A stretch of DNA of 64,000 nucleotides from an uncultured Acidiphilium sp. (GTDB lineage: Bacteria; Bacillota; Clostridia; Christensenellales; Borkfalkiaceae): positions 10,740 to 74,739 of the forward strand of contig CABUWK010000006.1 of the NCBI GenBank assembly GCA_902495325.1. Reading direction: 5' to 3'. A program made the position numbers and the translations under genes. This document shows positions 60,632 to 64,000 of this stretch, in pieces (position 1 is the first letter of the stretch; every line of letters begins with the position of its first letter). The notes beneath the pieces are model-generated. The model was given only the letters and a program-made list of their open reading frames with translations. It ran no database searches and had not been told where the DNA came from.

Positions 60632-61854
60632 TCGAAAAACACCTTTGCTTTCACGTCTTCCGCGGCGAGCACATTCACTTCGCCCGCGCAGACGTGATTT
60701 TTATAAATCACGAGTTTTCCGACCTTCTCCCCTTTTTTTACGGGCGCGGTCGCGCCGGACGATTCGAAATCGATCCGGATCTCATCCCGATCTCCCTTTT
60801 TACCGAAAAGATAGAAATCGGTCTCGGCGATCGTGCCGACGACATTCTTTTTCCCTTTCGAAACTTTTACCTCGTATTCGAGAGGATTCGACGAATCGAC
60901 CACCGCCCTGTTCACATAACAGTTAAAGGCGTGATCGAAGAGAGCGGACACATCCGCGAATCTCTCTTTCGAATTTTCTTCGCCGATCACGACGGCAATC
61001 GCGCGCATGTTGCCCCGCTTTGCCGTGGCTGCCAGGCAGAAGCCCGCTTCCGCGGTATATCCCGTTTTCCCGCCGTCGCATCCCGCATAAAACCGGGAGA
61101 GCTTGTTTGTGTTTGTAAGCCCCGTCACGTTTCCCTTCGGGTGGCGTATTTCGTCCGTCCAGATACCGGAATAGCGGAAATAATCTTTGTGCGCCAGCAG
61201 TTTCGTTAAAATAACGGATACGTCTTTTGCGGAAGAAAAATGTTCGGAAGCCGGCAACCCCGTACAATTGCGGAAGGACGTGTTTTCGAGCGACCATTCG
61301 CGGCACTTTTCGTTCATAGCCACCACGCAATTTTCTTCGCTGCCGTAAAGCCGTTCCGCGAGAGCGACGGATGCGTCGTTTGCGGAAGCCACGATCACGC
61401 TTTTAATCAGATCGTCCGCCGGATATTCTCCGCCCGCCTCGAGAAAGACCTGAGAACCGCCCATACCGCTCGCGCGGACGCTGACGGTTATTTTCTCATC
61501 GAAGGAGAGTTCTCCTTTTTCCGCCTTTTCGAAACAGAGATTTAAAAGCATCAGTTTCGTCATGCTGGCGATCGGCAGTCTTTTGTTTTCGTTTTCCGCC
61601 TGCAAAACGGTGCCGCTGTGATAATCGACGAGGTAAGAAGCCTTTGCCCTCGTTACAACCGCGTTTTCGTCCGATTTTATCGCAGAAACGGATCCTTCGC
61701 CTTCCGCGGAAAAAGTCGTTTCGCTTTCCCCTGTCGTTTCACGGGAAATTTCGCAAACCGGCTCGGCGGCGCGGCTTTTTCTTTGTACCGCATATGGCAG
61801 AATCAGTGTGAAAAGAAGGGTCACGCTGACCGCAAAAAATAAGTTTTTCATCAT
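60595..61854 (-). CDS. D-alanyl-D-alanine carboxypeptidase (S11, DacF-like)
   Basis: About 419 residues with a signal peptide (LFFAVSVTLLFTLILPYAV). S11 motifs: IASMTKLM (SxxK), SANDAS (SxN) and DGGKTGYT (KTG), followed by a C-terminal beta-domain typical of PBP5-like enzymes. It trims pentapeptide stems of peptidoglycan; its position between sporulation genes spoIIM and hflX fits a DacF role in spore cortex, which is inference. The ATG at 61854 follows AGAGG by 10 bases; 61851 is equally possible. Confidence 0.9.
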   Translation of the reverse strand: MMKNLFFAVSVTLLFTLILPYAVQRKSRAAEPVCEISRETTGESETTFSAEGEGSVSAIKSDENAVVTRAKASYLVDYHSGTVLQAENENKRLPIASMTKLMLLNLCFEKAEKGELSFDEKITVSVRASGMGGSQVFLEAGGEYPADDLIKSVIVASANDASVALAERLYGSEENCVVAMNEKCREWSLENTSFRNCTGLPASEHFSSAKDVSVILTKLLAHKDYFRYSGIWTDEIRHPKGNVTGLTNTNKLSRFYAGCDGGKTGYTAEAGFCLAATAKRGNMRAIAVVIGEENSKERFADVSALFDHAFNCYVNRAVVDSSNPLEYEVKVSKGKKNVVGTIAETDFYLFGKKGDRDEIRIDFESSGATAPVKKGEKVGKLVIYKNHVCAGEVNVLAAEDVKAKVFFDYLKDVASGWRI

Positions 61855-61917
61855 ATCCGAAATACCTCTGCCCTTATTTTCTGCAAACTTCTTCTTTTTA
61901 TACGGGATCATTTTCCG

Positions 61918-62514
61918 TCAGAGATATACGGTCATCGGGCGAACGATCAGCGCGAGAACGAGAAACTGATAAATACATGTGGCAAAACAGATCAGAAATC
62001 CGCAAAGAGCGTTTTCGGCGATTTTTTTCCAATGCAGCCTTTTACAGTAATGCAACGATCTGAGATAAGAAAGATTCCATACGCAGATTACCGTAAGCCC
62101 CGCGGAAGAAAGCACCTGGTACGGCACGGTGAGAAATACCGCGATAAACACGGCGGGAAACCCGAATCTCAGAAAAAGAACGGGCAAGGCGTTTCCGAGG
62201 ATCATCCCGCGGTAAAGCAGGATCAGCCCTTCTACGGGTGCGGTACAGAGAGTGAATCCGAGCCCGAAAAACACCCCGCAAAGCAGCGCATGAAAAAAAA
62301 GATAGCGCACGGTTTCGCCGAACAGGTTTTTATCCCGGGAAAACAAGCCGAAATAGTATTCGCATACGGGAGCGCACAGCGGGTTAAATTCGTCGGCTTT
62401 CCGGAAAAACAGACCGAACACCGTTCCGAGCCCGTACACACACCCGAAAATCAATAAAAAACCGCGATTTTCGGATAGTTGGATCGTCTTTTTTCTGACA
62501 AACATCGGTAACAT
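61918..62514 (-). CDS. spoIIM: Stage II sporulation protein M
   Basis: 198 residues with about five membrane helices and the SpoIIM-like NRGFLLIFGCVYGLGTVFG, FFHALLCGVFFGLGFTLCTAPV and GMILG segments. SpoIIM is part of the DMP complex (SpoIID-SpoIIM-SpoIIP) that drives engulfment of the forespore. The ATG at 62514 lies 6 bases after GAGGA; the longer frame from 62586 runs into a sigma-E-type promoter. Confidence 0.85.
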   Translation of the reverse strand: MLPMFVRKKTIQLSENRGFLLIFGCVYGLGTVFGLFFRKADEFNPLCAPVCEYYFGLFSRDKNLFGETVRYLFFHALLCGVFFGLGFTLCTAPVEGLILLYRGMILGNALPVLFLRFGFPAVFIAVFLTVPYQVLSSAGLTVICVWNLSYLRSLHYCKRLHWKKIAENALCGFLICFATCIYQFLVLALIVRPMTVYL

Positions 62515-62535
62515 GGCAAATCCTCGTTCATTAGT

Positions 62536-62563
62536 AGCGTATGTCAAAAAAAGTCGATTTATG
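62536..62563 (-). promoter_or_regulatory. Candidate sigma-E promoter of spoIIM
   Basis: On the minus strand CATAAAT (62563-62557), 13 bases, CATACGCT (62543-62536). The -10 fits sigma-E (CATACAHT) at 7 of 8 positions, and spoIIM is sigma-E dependent in B. subtilis. Confidence 0.45.
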
Positions 62564-62611
62564 TGTGCCGTAAGCGAATTAAACAACTACACGTATGTTA
62601 GAATGCAGGTT

Positions 62612-62656
62612 CGAAAAGCCCGCAGGCATCGATACCGCACGGGCTTTCTTTTTTAC
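62612..62656 (-). terminator. Terminator after spoIVB
   Basis: AAAGCCCG (62615-62622) and CGGGCTTT (62640-62647) form a stem with a 17-base loop and Ts on both strands, between spoIVB and spoIIM. Confidence 0.65.
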
Positions 62657-62695
62657 AACAGGCTTTGCATTCTTCTTGTCTGCGGGATAAATGTT

Positions 62696-63703
62696 TTATC
62701 GGAAGTTTTCCATCATCTTTGCGATCGAAATGCCGAAGCCCCGTCCCGGGTCGTTTAAAAAAACGTGCGTTACCGCCCCCACGATCTTTCCGTTCTGCAC
62801 GATCGGGCTTCCGCTCATCCCTTGCAGGATCCCGTTCGTTTCGTCGAGCAGTTCCTTATCGGTCACTTTGAGAACGAGATTTTTGTTGTCCTTGTCGTTC
62901 TCGTCCACTTTAACGATCCCGATCGAGAACTCCCTGATCGTAATTCCGTCGATACACGTGAAAAAACTTGCTTTGCCGACAGAAGGTTCTCCGATCTCCA
63001 TTTCGTCGTTTTTTGCAAAATCGAATTTCTTCCCTGCCTTCCCGTAAATCCCGGTAGAAGCGTTTTTTTCGAGGGTTCCGATCGGCGAATCGTCCATAAA
63101 AACGCCTTTCAGTTCGCCGGCGCTTCCCCTCTTTCCCTTTTCGAATCCGATGATCGAACAGAGATAAGCCTTTCCGCCCGTGATCTCGATTTGTTTGCCG
63201 TCCTCTCCGTAAACGGAATGACCGAGCGCGCAGAAGTCGCCGTTCTTTTTAAAAAGAGTGATCGTTCCGATGCCGTTCAGATTATCCCGCACGAAAACGC
63301 CGATTTTCAAAATGCCGTTTGCGTCCTTTTTCGGGGTAACGAAAGTTCTGATCTCGCTTTCGTCCCTTTTTAAAACAACTTCGACAGGCGTTTCGCCCTT
63401 CTTTTTCAAAGCGGCTGTGATATCCGCCGAACAACAGATCTCTCTGCCGGCAACCGTCATGATCCGGTCTCCCACCAGAATGCCGGCTTTTTTGGACGGC
63501 GAATAAATTTCTCCGCCGATCACGATATCGCTCAGCGCGACGACCGTCGCGCCTTTCGTCCTCATCTGAAAACCTGCCGCCATTCCGCCGAGATAAACTT
63601 TGCCGTCATCCGCATACGCCTTCTGTGCGGGAAATGCGAAACATACCGCAACGATCAGCAGAAAGGAAACGAGTATTTTTTTCAGTTTTATCTTACCTGA
63701 CAT
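62696..63703 (-). CDS. spoIVB: SpoIVB peptidase (S55)
   Basis: 335 residues: N-terminal signal segment (ILVSFLLIVAVCFAFPA), a PDZ domain (~55-125, PSKKAGILVGDRIMTVAG) and the S55 serine protease domain with the catalytic His in ALGHSV near residue 163 and Ser in GMSGSPIV near 297. SpoIVB is secreted from the forespore and triggers pro-sigma-K processing. The ATG at 63703 follows GGGGG; ATG 63721 is an alternative without a clear ribosome site. Confidence 0.93.
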   Translation of the reverse strand: MSGKIKLKKILVSFLLIVAVCFAFPAQKAYADDGKVYLGGMAAGFQMRTKGATVVALSDIVIGGEIYSPSKKAGILVGDRIMTVAGREICCSADITAALKKKGETPVEVVLKRDESEIRTFVTPKKDANGILKIGVFVRDNLNGIGTITLFKKNGDFCALGHSVYGEDGKQIEITGGKAYLCSIIGFEKGKRGSAGELKGVFMDDSPIGTLEKNASTGIYGKAGKKFDFAKNDEMEIGEPSVGKASFFTCIDGITIREFSIGIVKVDENDKDNKNLVLKVTDKELLDETNGILQGMSGSPIVQNGKIVGAVTHVFLNDPGRGFGISIAKMMENFR

Positions 63704-63811
63704 GTCGCCCCCATTACCCATTATGTACCGGAAAAGCTCCGTCGATCTTTTTTCATGTCCGGAAAACAGACAGATCGTCCCGAAAAGTATGTGCCGGGAG
63801 ACAGAAAACAT

Positions 63812-64000
63812 GCAAACGAAAACAAAATAAAATCAATAACCGTTTAAGATATTTAATTAACCTTAAAAGGATAATTAATATTTAATATAATTTGTCTGAT
63901 AAAAACAGAAAAGAACAATTTAATGATAGTGTAAAATATTTTGTGTAAACACTCTCTGAAAAAAAGACAAGAGAGTTAAAACCTTGTATAATGTTAAATA
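63812..64000. other. AT-rich spacer with a promoter at the window edge
   Basis: No gene seen. The last bases carry a TATAAT box at 63987-63992 with a poor -35, preceded by a small ACTCTC/GAGAGT hairpin (about 63951-63976). It probably belongs to a gene beyond the window. Confidence 0.4.

Overview
The window looks like chromosome of a spore-forming, low-to-mid GC Firmicute of the Clostridia. The evidence is a stripped-down spoVAC-spoVAD-spoVAE locus, yunB, spoIIM, spoIVB and a dacF-type carboxypeptidase, a Gram-positive style miaB-mutS-mutL-miaA run, scpA-scpB, and an IspH-ribosomal protein S1 fusion of the clostridial type. A closer placement (for example Christensenellales) is only a guess. 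No tRNA, rRNA, CRISPR array, transposase or prophage was seen.

Layout. 1-4.6 kb: tight operon of a flavoprotein (5' end missing), aroH, cmk, plsC and ispH-rpsA. 4.6-7.6 kb: repeat-rich spacer, a membrane protein with a Cys-rich tail, and mgtE on the minus strand. 7.9-16.3 kb: giant helicase-nuclease, RNase HI, PucR-type regulator, S41 protease. 16.4-19.1 kb: sporulation genes behind a candidate sigma-G promoter. 19.2-26.8 kb: U32 peptidase, mutS2, a small membrane protein, cysteine desulfurase and thiI. 26.9-36.1 kb: minus-strand class A PBP, then miaB-mutS-mutL-miaA. 36.2-42.5 kb: lexA plus an exonuclease under a probable SOS box, a divergent Cys-rich mini-protein, M50 protease, scpA, scpB, a lipoprotein and a small hypothetical gene with a 9-base C tract. 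42.7-54.8 kb: a surface-protein locus. 55-64 kb: membrane-tethered PadR-like regulator, tyrosine recombinase, hflX, dacF, spoIIM and spoIVB.

The most interesting part is 42.68-54.8 kb. A strong promoter with a duplicated -10 element drives an RNA that matches the cyclic-di-GMP-I (GEMM) riboswitch, followed by a U-run terminator that shares bases with the aptamer P1 stem. Downstream lie two giant and two small exported proteins with TasA/SipW-like signal segments; the giants also carry beta-helix-like, Ig-like and leucine-rich segments. This suggests a c-di-GMP-switched extracellular matrix or adhesin system. Three of the four genes are broken in this sequence: three one-base changes in short homopolymers, one in-frame amber codon and one ATG-to-ATA start change. 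The rest of the window shows no such lesions, so this is either locus-specific decay, on/off variation or local assembly error.

Other signals: a promoter and Shine-Dalgarno inside ispH that could make free S1; several genes whose -10 box sits about 7 nt before the ATG (probable leaderless mRNAs); a dispersed hairpin family whose stems differ between copies but stay self-complementary; and a 1,011-residue regulator with an N-terminal winged helix, a roughly 700-residue acidic linker and a membrane domain.
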